DNA from: a virus
Virus record (IMG/VR): IMGVR_UViG_3300046454_000825
Coordinates: 1-64,000 of that record
DNA: 64,000 bases
Strand: one strand, 5' to 3'
Shown: in pieces, positions 26,005-34,759 of the stretch
Layout: each line of letters starts with the position of its first letter
Numbering within the stretch: position 1 is the stretch's first letter
Position numbers and translations under genes: made by a program
The notes under the pieces: model-generated
Database searches by the model: none
Seen by the model: the letters and a program-made list of their open reading frames with translations, nothing else
Told to the model about the DNA's origin: nothing

Positions 26005-27399
26005 ATGAAAAAGACACTATTCGCAGGCTTGACGGTTCTCGAAGCCGGTGAGGGACTCGACACCGACAGCGGAGCCTTCACCGGCCGCGACCGCGAAACC
26101 ACGGATCACCTGCTCGAAGTTGGGGCGAAGACGCATCGCCACACCGGGCTCAACGGGCTGGCCTCGCCGTCGGTCGCCCTGGGTGCGGCCGTCGTCGCTT
26201 CCGCGGGCACGATCGGCGCGGATCTTGACGTCTCCCTCGGCTACACGCTGGAGGACAGCGTCGGCGGCGAGACGCTGATCTCGCCCGTGACGGCAGTCAG
26301 CACGGGGTCGCCGGTGGAAGGCCCGCAGGCAGCGCCCAGCGCCGCGTTCGACAGCGCTGGCGGCTCGCTGCTCGTGAACACCTACTTCTACGGCGTGACC
26401 TTCACGGACGGCGAAGGCGGCGAGACGCCACTGGGTCCGACGGTCAACGTAGAGCGCCCGCCAGGCTTCGCCTCCGGCCGCGTCGACCTCTCCCAGCTCA
26501 ACTTCGGGCTTGCCGCCGCTGGCGCGAAAGGGTGGCGTCTGTACCGCGCAACGGGTGGAGGGACGTTCAACCTGCTCGCCACGGGTGGCACTGGCGAAAG
26601 CACATTTGTCGATGACGGGACGAAATCCGTCGAATGCAGCGTACATCCGCCAGCCGGGGAAACAAATACGACACTGGGCATCAACACGCTGCTGGTGACG
26701 TTACCGACGACCGGCCTGGCTTCGGCGAGCTTCATCAACGTCTACGCCTCGATCACCGGTGACTTCGGGGGTGGTTCCTTCCTGCAGCAGTTCCCTGTCG
26801 CGAGCGCCGGCGCTGTCGTGCCGTTCTCGAAACTCGAACTGCTCTCGATCAGCCCACCGTCGGTGAACCTCTCGATCGGCGGCGCGCATCAGATCGACCC
26901 GGACACCGAGCTGATCGACTACCACTGGAAGAGACCGGTGGCCAACGTCGGAGATCTGCCTGGGACCGCCGAAGAGGGCGACACGCGCATGGTGTCGTCG
27001 TTCTCCTCACCGACCGCCTACGTGTTCCACAACGGCAAATGGGAACCGTGGCAGGCCGGCGGCAGCGGGACCACAGGACCCTGGACCAGGATGACGCCGC
27101 TAGAAGGCGAATGGGAAGGCACGAGCTCTCCCGAATGGCCACCGGCGTTCCGGGTCAAGGGCGACGAGGTCGAGCTCGCCGGCGGCATCATGGAAGGAGC
27201 GGACGGAGTCACGATCTTCACCTTCCCGGTGGGAGCAAGACCCGCGGCAAACGTGCGGATAGGCCTGGGCGAGGGAGTGGCCAACGCCGGCATCACCCTC
27301 GAAGTCAAGACCGACGGCAGGCTGATCGCGATCAACTCTCAGAATGCGATCGTCTACCTGACCGGCTTGTCCTTCCCGCTGGGTGCTCCGCCCCCATGA
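26005..27399 (+). CDS. second tail fibre, paralogue of the collagen-fibre N-domain
   Basis: 464 aa. Residues 1-~315 align with the preceding fibre from the first residue (MKKTLFAGLTVLEAGEGL versus [18 protein letters not shown]) to [13 protein letters not shown] and the WKRPV that follows. Then comes a different ~150-residue C-terminal domain without collagen repeats (GDTRMVSSFSSPTAYVF; WTRMTPLEGEWEG). RBS AAGGAGAACC. A tandem duplication probably gave two fibres with a common base and different tips. It overlaps the next gene by ATGA. Confidence 0.8.
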   Translation: MKKTLFAGLTVLEAGEGLDTDSGAFTGRDRETTDHLLEVGAKTHRHTGLNGLASPSVALGAAVVASAGTIGADLDVSLGYTLEDSVGGETLISPVTAVSTGSPVEGPQAAPSAAFDSAGGSLLVNTYFYGVTFTDGEGGETPLGPTVNVERPPGFASGRVDLSQLNFGLAAAGAKGWRLYRATGGGTFNLLATGGTGESTFVDDGTKSVECSVHPPAGETNTTLGINTLLVTLPTTGLASASFINVYASITGDFGGGSFLQQFPVASAGAVVPFSKLELLSISPPSVNLSIGGAHQIDPDTELIDYHWKRPVANVGDLPGTAEEGDTRMVSSFSSPTAYVFHNGKWEPWQAGGSGTTGPWTRMTPLEGEWEGTSSPEWPPAFRVKGDEVELAGGIMEGADGVTIFTFPVGARPAANVRIGLGEGVANAGITLEVKTDGRLIAINSQNAIVYLTGLSFPLGAPPP

Positions 27400-28808
27400 T
27401 CCTGAAATTCATCAATGGCAGTCACGTTCAGCAGAACATGTGGGGCGAGGCGCTGCATCACCTGCTCCACTTTCCGTTCGAGGCAATCAACCTCACTGCG
27501 ACCATCGACTTCGTCGCTTCGATCTCAGGAGGGCATACCGACCTAGCGTCTACCAATTGGACCTACGACAGCCCCATCTCGTCCACGAAAGTACGTAAAG
27601 ACGCTCCTTCATTCAGCGGTCTGCAAAGTGCGCTGGTTGCCGAGGCCGCGAAGTGGGGCTTGGAATTCTCGGCGGAGCGTTTCTACATGGAGACCGCTGT
27701 GCATGAGACAGCTCACGCTCTGTACGCAGCACTGCCCCACGCGAGGCGGGTGGCGATCGCGCAGATGTTCGGGGCGAAAAGTGACTCACTGAGTGAAATA
27801 CAGCCGAACGTCGCCTGGCAGGATCGGATCATCGAGGGGATCGCGGAGACCTTCAAGGAGGCGTTCCTGCCGCGACGCTTCAGGGTATTCCCGAACAGGA
27901 CCAACAAGCGGATCTCCTACTCCATGTTCCCCGAATTCAGGGCACTGTGGCGGGCGGCAGCACCGGAAGTGGGGATCGAAGAAGTGGGCACTGTTGAAGA
28001 ACAGATGCACAAACTCGAAGAACGTGACTCCCTGCAGGTAGGACCGAAACTCAAAAATAACACCGAAGAACCGCCGACCGAAGCTGAACTCGACACGCTG
28101 TGGGCGGAATGGAAGCCGGCCGAAGACAGAGGTTGGCACATGGCCGTCGTCTCTGACCCAAACGTCGCCTATCGAACGGTGCCCAATAACAGTGGAAGCC
28201 CGCATCGCTTGCCGAAGGAAGTCGGGGCCATTTGGCAAGGCGAGTTACTCGGAGGCGGGAAAGATGGAATGGGAGTGGTGATTTTCGAGCGATCTTTTAA
28301 CTCTCACTTCGAAGCCACGATCACTGAAGATGGTGAAGTCCAGGTCTTTCTATCCGACCAGACCCTGAAAAGTGGCTACAAGCTATCGGCAAGGCGAACG
28401 AAAAGAACCGGCGAAATATACACCTACAGATTGCGCCTAGAGAGATGGGACGGGGGTGTTCCCGAAGTTCTCCATGAAGGGACGGTCGATGAGAGCGCCT
28501 CCGGTATCGGCGACCTTGGCCTTAGCGCCAAAGACGGTGTTGTTACTGCCTGGGCTGGAGTGCCGGTGGTCCCAATCTTCTCGGTGAACGACAGCAAATA
28601 CAACGAAGGCTACGCCGGCATCGGCCTCCTCCGCGACGATCTCTTCACCGGACTCTCCGAGCCTGGGCTCACGAACTTCCGAGCCGGCACGATTCTCTCT
28701 AACCAGCCAGGCCCACCGGTCGAGGTTCCTCCGCCCAATATCACACCTGCCGGATCGCTGGGTGGCTCCCTACCGCACAAACGTCCAATCGTAGGAAATA
28801 CCCAGTAA
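27396..28808 (+). CDS. tail protein with zinc metalloprotease motif and jelly-roll domain
   Basis: 470 aa; ATG at 27396 in an ATGA overlap with the second fibre. Residues 99-110 contain the zincin motif AVHETAHALY (H103, E104, H107), followed ~40 residues later by RIIEGIAETFKEAF, whose Glu is placed like the third ligand of gluzincins. The C-terminal half (residues ~280-430: VVIFERSFNSHFEATI, YTYRLRLERWDGG, GYAGIGLL) looks like a concanavalin-type jelly roll, often carbohydrate binding. A virion-borne protease that digests a surface protein or cleaves the fibres fits. No signal peptide. Confidence 0.65.
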   Translation: MILKFINGSHVQQNMWGEALHHLLHFPFEAINLTATIDFVASISGGHTDLASTNWTYDSPISSTKVRKDAPSFSGLQSALVAEAAKWGLEFSAERFYMETAVHETAHALYAALPHARRVAIAQMFGAKSDSLSEIQPNVAWQDRIIEGIAETFKEAFLPRRFRVFPNRTNKRISYSMFPEFRALWRAAAPEVGIEEVGTVEEQMHKLEERDSLQVGPKLKNNTEEPPTEAELDTLWAEWKPAEDRGWHMAVVSDPNVAYRTVPNNSGSPHRLPKEVGAIWQGELLGGGKDGMGVVIFERSFNSHFEATITEDGEVQVFLSDQTLKSGYKLSARRTKRTGEIYTYRLRLERWDGGVPEVLHEGTVDESASGIGDLGLSAKDGVVTAWAGVPVVPIFSVNDSKYNEGYAGIGLLRDDLFTGLSEPGLTNFRAGTILSNQPGPPVEVPPPNITPAGSLGGSLPHKRPIVGNTQ

Positions 28809-28838
28809 CGGGGTAGAGATATGTGTTAGGTTGCGCTC

Positions 28839-28864
28839 GCCGCCTGAGTCAAGGCGGCTTTTTT
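28839..28864 (+). terminator. intrinsic terminator at end of late operon
   Basis: GCCGCC (28839-28844), an 8-nt loop, GGCGGC (28853-28858), then six T. It lies 31 nt after the stop of the tail protease-like gene. A TAGGTT element (28827-28832) lies just before it, too close to serve a gene before the terminator. Confidence 0.85.
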
Positions 28865-28929
28865 GTGCTCACGAACGGAGCGCAACACCCGGACCCGCAA
28901 GGGTCAAACCACGCAAAGGGGGACACCCA

Positions 28930-29529
28930 ATGCGACGCGGAGCACTGCTCCTATTCACCACCGCTGCGCTGTTTACAGCGGTCGCACCGGCCGGATCTGT
29001 CGTTGTCCAGCCGGGCTCCATAGATGCATGTCCACTGAAGTTCACCGGTGGGCAGTTCGTGCAGGTGGCGAAGCAAGCATGGAACGAGCGAAAGTGGAAG
29101 GACCACACTCCGGTGGGTCCAGGGCTCCGACAAAAAAGCCGCACAATGCGATATTGCGCTGTGAGCAGGCACGCTGCGCGTCGGATGGCCGAGATCTGGT
29201 CTTCCCACAAGCGGCAGTTCAAGCTCTGGCAGCGCTACCGTCGCATCGCGCCGGAAGAAGGATTCGTCGGCGAGGGGAAATGGCTGCGGTGGTTACCGAT
29301 CCCGCGCTATATCGTCGAATGCGAGACAGAAGGTTACGGGAACGTCCCGGGGTCGAAGGGTCCGCGCATGTCGGCCGTAAACGCCTCTTCTGGGGCCGAG
29401 GGCGCGGCGCAGTTGCTCGGCTGGAACAATCCGTGGCCGGTCGTGACGGCAAGCGATTACGTCGCTTACTGGGAAGAAGCCGCCTACGTGATGGCGGTGC
29501 AGGGGTCTTCAGCCTGGGCATGTGCCTGA
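28930..29529 (+). CDS. exported transglycosylase-like lysis protein
   Basis: 199 aa, ATG at 28930 with RBS AAAGGGGG. An N-terminal signal peptide (MRRGALLLFTTAALFTAVAP) implies export by the host Sec route. The C-terminal part (YIVECETEGYGNVPG, then SGAEGAAQLLGW, then VMAVQGSSAWAC) follows the Rpf-like/actinobacterial transglycosylase pattern: catalytic-type Glu132 next to Cys131 and a closing Cys198. It would cleave peptidoglycan glycan strands and is the best endolysin candidate. The middle helix region (residues 40-110) is not recognised. No holin lies next to it. Confidence 0.65.
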   Translation: MRRGALLLFTTAALFTAVAPAGSVVVQPGSIDACPLKFTGGQFVQVAKQAWNERKWKDHTPVGPGLRQKSRTMRYCAVSRHAARRMAEIWSSHKRQFKLWQRYRRIAPEEGFVGEGKWLRWLPIPRYIVECETEGYGNVPGSKGPRMSAVNASSGAEGAAQLLGWNNPWPVVTASDYVAYWEEAAYVMAVQGSSAWACA

Positions 29530-29581
29530 TAGGCTGACCTCCTCTGCGGTCCGGCTGGTGGGCCAACGGGGTGGATTCAGC

Positions 29582-29614
29582 GCAAAAAGGGGGGCCGCAA
29601 GGCCCCCCTTTTGC
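29582..29614. terminator. bidirectional intrinsic terminator
   Basis: GCAAAAAGGGGGGCC, a GCAA tetraloop, and GGCCCCCCTTTTGC. A/T runs on both sides let it stop transcripts from either strand; it lies between two convergent genes (28930-29529 and 29635-29919). Confidence 0.85.
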
Positions 29615-29634
29615 AGCTCTGAGGTCTCCGCCGA

Positions 29635-29919
29635 CTACTCGGTCGAAGCCTCTCCGCCGTCGCCGCCGGCCGGACTCTCCGGCGCGGGCTCTGCGGGCGT
29701 CTCCGGCTCGGCCGGCGCTGCCGGCTCTCCGGGGGCGGGCTCGGCCGGGGTCTCCGGCTCCGCCGGGGTCGGCTCGCTGGGAGCCTCTCCCCCCTCGGGC
29801 TCGGCCGGACTCTCCGGCGCGGGCTCCGCGGGCGACTGGTCGGGAGCGTCGGGGGTCTCGGGAGCCGGGGTCTCCGGGCTCTCCGTGGGCTCCGGGGCCG
29901 GTGTGTCGCTGGCCTCCAT
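29635..29919 (-). CDS. Pro/Glu-rich repetitive small protein
   Basis: 94 aa on the minus strand; ATG at 29919 with RBS AAGGAG 6 nt upstream. The whole product is low complexity (EPTPAEPETPAEPAPGEP type), acidic and certainly disordered. The plus strand here also lacks stops, but that product would be Gly/Ser/Ala repeats without an RBS. The composition resembles the middle of the protein at 34760-35536. Bounded by a bidirectional terminator. Function unknown. Confidence 0.55.
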   Translation of the reverse strand: MEASDTPAPEPTESPETPAPETPDAPDQSPAEPAPESPAEPEGGEAPSEPTPAEPETPAEPAPGEPAAPAEPETPAEPAPESPAGGDGGEASTE

Positions 29920-29966
29920 ATTGCGCTCCTTCGGTCGAATTAACGTTGCCGGGCGACCATATCGAC

Positions 29967-29996
29967 TTGTGCGGCGTCCTGCGATCGCGATAGGTT
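29967..29996 (+). promoter_or_regulatory. sigma70-type promoter of the replication operon
   Basis: -35 TTGTGC (29967-29972), 18-nt spacer, -10 TAGGTT (29991-29996). Predicted start near 30003, then an AGGAGG RBS at 30012 for the gene at 30030. Confidence 0.55.
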
Positions 29997-30029
29997 GCTC
30001 CCCCCACAAACAGGAGGAATTTACGGCGA

Positions 30030-31112
30030 ATGACACGGCAACGGCAGCAGCGACGTGAGGGTAGGGAGGGCAACCGGTGGGTGAATAAACCGCCGACGGC
30101 CGAGGAGTTGGTCTCCTGGTTCAAAGAGAATGTCGAGGTCGACGAGAAGCTAGAGGCCTCCGACTACGTGGGTGGCGTCACCTTGATCGCGAGCAAGGAG
30201 AAGTCGGCCGAAGTGATGGGCTGGGACGAGAGCAATTCACCCCAGATCGAGGACGTGTGGGACCTCGTCTACACCCCCTATATCAAGGTCGAGACCCGGA
30301 TCAAATACTTCCACGACCTGATGGAGGCCAACGAGGGCTGGCTCGGCATCATCGAGCCCGCGGCCCCGAAAGAGCAGGACGATCGCCTCCCTGCCGGCTT
30401 CTTCATCATGTCGACCAAGACCGGCGAGGCCACCGAGGTGCGCTTCATCTGCAAGTCGATGAAGGTCAGCGTCTACCGGAAGGACACCGTCAAGGAGGAG
30501 TGGGTCCTTGTCGATCGAGGTCTAGAGGAGGCGCGGCGCTGGGAGAAACAGCGCACCGGCGTGATCGTCATGGACCCGCCGGCGGCGACCAAGAACGTGC
30601 CAATGCTCAACAGCTACGGCAACGTCGACACCAACGCGCTGATGAAAGCCGAGACCGGTGCCGTCGGCCGCGCGCTGGGGATGGCCGGCATGCTCGTGAT
30701 CCCAGGGACCGGGCTGGCCACGGCCGAGGACATGCAGGAGGCCGCGGCGATCCGCGAGGACGGCGGCGATCCCTCTTCGGCGATCCTGCCCGACGAGAGG
30801 TTGCCCGGTGCCGAGAGCGAGCCCGCTTCGCTGCAGGCCGACGAGATCCTTCGCAAAGAGGTGGTCGAGTCGCTCAAGCGGATGGACATTCACCCGCCGA
30901 CGCGGGAGGAGTTCAACGAGTGGGCCAAAGGTCGCAGCTTCACCAAACTGAGCGAGGTGACGTCGCCGGCGCTGCGCGGCATGGCCAAACGGGCAGAGAC
31001 GCTGGCCGACCAGGCGGAGGTTCGAGCGGCCGAAACGAAGGCCCAGGCCGCTCCGGAGGAGCCGACCGCGGAGATGGAGGTCCCGGAGCCAGCGCCGGAG
31101 CCGGAGAAGTAG
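30030..31112 (+). CDS. ERF/Rad52-like single-strand annealing protein (putative)
   Basis: 360 aa, first gene of the early operon. The segment AETGAVGRALGMAGML (residues ~207-222) followed by ATAEDMQEA matches the 'aET.AigRALa..G' hallmark of ERF-like and related annealing proteins, which pair complementary single strands in recombination. The C-terminal ~100 residues are helical and then an acidic Pro/Glu tail. The next gene encodes a Cas4/RecB-like nuclease, the usual partner of an annealing protein. An alternative is another DNA-binding replication protein of similar pattern. Confidence 0.55.
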   Translation: MTRQRQQRREGREGNRWVNKPPTAEELVSWFKENVEVDEKLEASDYVGGVTLIASKEKSAEVMGWDESNSPQIEDVWDLVYTPYIKVETRIKYFHDLMEANEGWLGIIEPAAPKEQDDRLPAGFFIMSTKTGEATEVRFICKSMKVSVYRKDTVKEEWVLVDRGLEEARRWEKQRTGVIVMDPPAATKNVPMLNSYGNVDTNALMKAETGAVGRALGMAGMLVIPGTGLATAEDMQEAAAIREDGGDPSSAILPDERLPGAESEPASLQADEILRKEVVESLKRMDIHPPTREEFNEWAKGRSFTKLSEVTSPALRGMAKRAETLADQAEVRAAETKAQAAPEEPTAEMEVPEPAPEPEK

Positions 31113-31197
31113 TGCGGCCCGGCCCGGGGCAGGGGAGCCGGGACCGGGCCGCGAGTCGATCGACCGGGCGGAAACCTAACAGTAATCGTGAGGCAAA

Positions 31198-32349
31198 ATG
31201 AAGCTCCCAGGCAATGCTGTAGGAATTAGCGACGTTATTCAGTTCCGGGACTGTCCACAGCGCTTCGAGTTCGACATGCGCAGGTGGACCGAGGAGGGTG
31301 AAGCGCCGGAGGCGACCAACCCCAACAACGTCTACGGATCTGCGATTCACCACGCGATCGCCGCCAGCGAGGAAGGCATGAGCGATGGCGAAGCGGTGCA
31401 GTCTGCGATGGACAAGTACGGGAGCTGGCTCGACCCCGAAGACCTGGAGCTCCTGATCGACGATCTCGCGACCTACCACCTCCGCGACTACGCCGGCGTC
31501 AAGACCGTGGCCTCCGAGGAAAACATCAAGGTGCCGCTCTTCGAGTGGGAAGGCGAGACGATCTACTACCGCTTCACGCTCGACCGGCTCTACGTCCGGC
31601 TCGACAACCCGACCTCTTTCGTGCACATCGACTACAAGTCGTCCAAGCACAAGAAGAGCGAGGCGGAGGTCCACAAAGACGTTCAGCTCTGGACCTACAA
31701 CTTCGCGATCTTCGAACAGTGGCCAGAGGCGGAGTCGCTGTTGCAGATCTACGATCAGCTCCGCTTCGGCAGCGTGCCCACCCGAAAGAATGCCGCACAA
31801 CGCGCGCAAATTCGGAAGTGGCTGGTCGAACAGATCACCACCATCCTCCGGCGAGACGAGATCAAGCCGCGGTTCAACCAGTGGTGCCCATGGTGTCCGC
31901 TCCTAGAGTCGTGTCCCGAGCCGAGGAAGACTGCGGAGTTTGCGCGTGCCAGGATCGAGGCGCTCGCCCCAGGAGGCGTCGACACCGCTAGTCTCCTCGC
32001 CGAACCGGGACTAATCGACACCTACGCCGAAGAGCTGGAGGAGGTCGAGACGACCCGGAAGTGTTTGGATCGCTTCGAGAAATCTGTGAAAGGTGTCATA
32101 CGTGAGTTGCCATCAGAGAAACGACGCGAGTTGGGGTTCGAACTTTCGCCGAGCTCGCGAGATGTGTGGACTCCACAGGCACTCCGCGCAGTGCACGAAG
32201 CGATCGGCGACGACTTCTATCTACTTATCAAGATGACCAAGACAAAGATCAACGAGTTCTACGCAAAAGACGCCGTGGCGGTGTCGCGAGTGCTCGACTT
32301 GGCAGAAAAAGAGGCAGCATCGCAGCGACTTAACCGCATTCGAAACTGA
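31198..32349 (+). CDS. Cas4/RecB-like PD-(D/E)XK exonuclease with Fe-S cysteines
   Basis: 383 aa. Recognised motifs: GSAIHHAI (H51), D129 in FTLDRLY, D145-Y-K147 (the D-x-K of IDYKSSK), and QLWTYNF (residues 163-169), the order of a RecB-type nuclease core. Cys19 plus Cys230, Cys233 and Cys239 (WCPWCPLLESC) give the one-plus-three cysteine layout of the Cas4/AddB 4Fe-4S cluster. It would resect DNA ends to produce single strands for the annealing protein upstream. A C-terminal ~140-residue helical extension is not recognised. Confidence 0.8.
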   Translation: MKLPGNAVGISDVIQFRDCPQRFEFDMRRWTEEGEAPEATNPNNVYGSAIHHAIAASEEGMSDGEAVQSAMDKYGSWLDPEDLELLIDDLATYHLRDYAGVKTVASEENIKVPLFEWEGETIYYRFTLDRLYVRLDNPTSFVHIDYKSSKHKKSEAEVHKDVQLWTYNFAIFEQWPEAESLLQIYDQLRFGSVPTRKNAAQRAQIRKWLVEQITTILRRDEIKPRFNQWCPWCPLLESCPEPRKTAEFARARIEALAPGGVDTASLLAEPGLIDTYAEELEEVETTRKCLDRFEKSVKGVIRELPSEKRRELGFELSPSSRDVWTPQALRAVHEAIGDDFYLLIKMTKTKINEFYAKDAVAVSRVLDLAEKEAASQRLNRIRN

Positions 32350-32355
32350 CATAGC

Positions 32356-32397
32356 GAAGGCCCCCCGACTCCTTTGGCTAGTAGCTGGGGGACCTTC
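32356..32397 (+). terminator. hairpin between nuclease and replication genes
   Basis: GAAGGCCCCC (32356-32365) pairs with GGGGGACCTTC (32387-32397) with one mismatch. No T run follows, so it may attenuate rather than terminate. Confidence 0.45.
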
Positions 32398-32470
32398 ACA
32401 GGACGCTAAGGGCTTGTGCTGCGTCTCCCGTCACATGAAGCACATCGGGTGACCAGACAGACCTAGCGTC

Positions 32471-33391
32471 GTGAAGCATAGCGAGACGATCGGACAAATG
32501 CAACACGACCAGAGTGACGATCCGCCGGCGGAGGTTGTAACCGGCTACATCAAAAGCGAGATTTACGCCGCGGACGGCGCAATTCTGGGCACCCTGGCCG
32601 GATTTATCGAGCTCGGCGGGGCTTTCGGAGCGGGGGGAACCTCTAAGGAGGGGGGTGAGGAGATCTCGGGATTTAACAACAAACCACCTTCAACTCCAGA
32701 CGTAAGTTTTGAAGAGGGGTCTGGGGAGGGACTTTTGGTTGAGGACATCGAAGGCATGTCGATGGAAGAGATCGCCACCCGCTTGAGGCAGCGCGGGATA
32801 ACCCCGGCCTCCTCAGCCAGCAAGGACGACTTGATCGACCAGTTGGCTGTCGCCCTGCGTGCTGGTCGTTCGAAGGTCGGGGCGCAGGTGGATGCCGTGT
32901 GGTCGGCGTATGTGACCGCCATGAAGCCCAGGCGAACGGCAGCAGGTGAGGAGGAGAGGCGGATCATCCGGGCGGCGTTGAAGGTCGCGACGGTTGATGA
33001 CTGTGTCACCTGCATCAAGGCATGTGCTGCATCGGATTACCACATGAAACGCGGCGAGTACATAAAACGCAAGGGCGGGAAATATAACTCGCTCGGCAAG
33101 ATCCTCAAGCCGCGGCCCCGACTCGGTGAGACGCAACGCTCTCGCATCGACTGGTGGCTCGACAAGGAGATTTCTACCGGCGTTGCGGGATTTCCGTCCG
33201 CTGACCCTGCAATCGTGCGCCAGCATCAGCTAGAAGTACAGCGCGGTCACGGATCGGACGACACCGATGCCGTGAGGAAGGCAAAGGATGCCGAGGCTTG
33301 GCTTGCGAAACACGGAATCGAAACCACTAGACGCGAGAGCGACGGGTACCCGATCTTCAAACGGGTCGACGCTCACGGCGGGGGCCAATGA
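32471..33391 (+). CDS. replication-associated protein with SAP-like motif
   Basis: 306 aa from a GTG at 32471; an ATG at 32498 is an equally plausible start, and neither has an RBS. Residues ~97-130 (MSMEEIATRLRQRGITPAS, then DLIDQLAVAL) resemble a SAP DNA-binding helix pair. The C-terminal half (VWSAYVTAM, a helix-rich core, YNSLGKILKPRPRL, IDWWLDKE) resembles the conserved domain of phage replication initiators and helicase loaders. ATGA overlap with the DnaB-like helicase gene supports a loader or initiator role. Confidence 0.5.
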   Translation: MKHSETIGQMQHDQSDDPPAEVVTGYIKSEIYAADGAILGTLAGFIELGGAFGAGGTSKEGGEEISGFNNKPPSTPDVSFEEGSGEGLLVEDIEGMSMEEIATRLRQRGITPASSASKDDLIDQLAVALRAGRSKVGAQVDAVWSAYVTAMKPRRTAAGEEERRIIRAALKVATVDDCVTCIKACAASDYHMKRGEYIKRKGGKYNSLGKILKPRPRLGETQRSRIDWWLDKEISTGVAGFPSADPAIVRQHQLEVQRGHGSDDTDAVRKAKDAEAWLAKHGIETTRRESDGYPIFKRVDAHGGGQ

Positions 33392-34749
33392 AAGCTCCAC
33401 ATTCCCTGGATGCAGAGCGCAGCGTCCTTGCGACGATGCTCAGGCAGGGCGACAAAGTTGCGGCCGAAGTGATCGGAACGCTCTTGGAGGGAAAGCATTT
33501 CTACGCGCCCCCGCATCGTGTGATCTTCGAAGCGTTGCACGAGAACTACTACGCGGATATGCCGCTCGACTCGTTGACGATTGGCACGCGCTGCTCGAAA
33601 ACTCTCTCGAAGCTGTGGTCGACGTCCGAGGAGGTCGCGGTCGAACGGGTCAACGACCTGGCGGCGTCGCGGTTCCCCGGCAAGGTCATCGACCACGCCA
33701 AGCTGATCAAGGAGCACGCGGATCTGCGCGGCCTGCTCGGCCTCTGCAAGACGATCGAAGGGGAGATCGAGGCTCAGGAGCGCGGCGCGGAGGAGATCGC
33801 CGGCTTGGTCTCCCAGCAGGCGATGCGGATCGCCACGGACTCGCTGCTGACGGCCGAGATCATGGACTTCGGCCAGCTCGGCCGCAACTACTACGAGCAG
33901 GCGACGCTGGCCAAGAAAGCCACCGAAATGGGGATCGAGCTTGGCGTCAAGTTCGGGATGCCGTTCCTGGACAACTACACCCGAGGCCTGCGCGCGACCG
34001 AGTTGATGCTCGGAGCCGGCGAGCCCGGCGTCGGCAAGAGCGCCGTCTATTGGAAGGCGGCGCTGCGCTTCGCCCAGAAGCAGATGGTGAAGACCGAGGA
34101 CAAACGGATCGGCACGCTGGTGCTCAGCTTGGAGATGGGGGAAGAACCGACCAACGTCAGGCTCGCCCAGACGCTCACCCACATCGACGGCGGCAAGCTC
34201 CGCGAGGGCACGATGTCCGACGCCGAGATCAACAAGATCCTCCACGAGTGGGGCCGGCGCAAAGGCATCCCGCTCTACTTCAACTTCGCCTCCAGCGCCC
34301 GAGCCAGCCAGCTTCGAGCTCTCGTCGTCGAGGGCATTCGCCGCTACAACGTCGGCCTGGTGGTCATCGACCACTTCCGCCACTTCAACATGGATCGGCG
34401 CTACGACAACCAGATTATCGAAGACGAGGACAAGGTCAAATTCCTCAAGGAGGCGATCGCCAAGGATCTCAACACCGCGGTGATCTGCGTCTGCCACACG
34501 ACCAAGGGGATCGCCGAAGCCCGCAATCAGCGGCCAAATCTTACCCACCTTCGCGGCAGCTATCAGGTCGCAGCCGCGGCAGACTTCGTCAGTTTTATCC
34601 ACCAACCGTACATGTACGCAACCGACGAGGCTCGCGAGTCGGGAGAGGTGACTGAGTCCCAGATGGAGATGATCTGGGAGAAGAACAGGCATGGCTATAA
34701 AGGCATCGCGCAGTTCCATATGAACGCAGCGCGCATGGACATTAAATAG
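33388..34749 (+). CDS. DnaB-like replicative helicase
   Basis: 453 aa, the normal DnaB length. An N-terminal domain ([17 protein letters not shown], as in DnaB 'ps.eaE.svLg..l') is followed by a RecA-type ATPase: Walker [11 protein letters not shown] (residues ~209-218), [10 protein letters not shown] (the 'S.EM' motif), and Walker B-like [12 protein letters not shown]; DnaB usually has VIDYL here. It unwinds the fork 5' to 3' and would be loaded by the protein encoded just upstream. Starts in an ATGA overlap. Confidence 0.9.
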   Translation: MKAPHSLDAERSVLATMLRQGDKVAAEVIGTLLEGKHFYAPPHRVIFEALHENYYADMPLDSLTIGTRCSKTLSKLWSTSEEVAVERVNDLAASRFPGKVIDHAKLIKEHADLRGLLGLCKTIEGEIEAQERGAEEIAGLVSQQAMRIATDSLLTAEIMDFGQLGRNYYEQATLAKKATEMGIELGVKFGMPFLDNYTRGLRATELMLGAGEPGVGKSAVYWKAALRFAQKQMVKTEDKRIGTLVLSLEMGEEPTNVRLAQTLTHIDGGKLREGTMSDAEINKILHEWGRRKGIPLYFNFASSARASQLRALVVEGIRRYNVGLVVIDHFRHFNMDRRYDNQIIEDEDKVKFLKEAIAKDLNTAVICVCHTTKGIAEARNQRPNLTHLRGSYQVAAAADFVSFIHQPYMYATDEARESGEVTESQMEMIWEKNRHGYKGIAQFHMNAARMDIK

Positions 34750-34759
34750 GAGGCTCACA

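Noticed and set aside
29522-30058. Plus-strand Gly/Ser/Ala repeat protein opposite the Pro/Glu gene
   Set aside because: No RBS, and it would overlap the bidirectional terminator and the promoter at 29967; the minus frame has a good RBS.
32135-32155. GGTTCGAAC resembling a tRNA T-loop
   Set aside because: It lies inside the Cas4-like coding region without acceptor or anticodon stems. No tRNA was found elsewhere.
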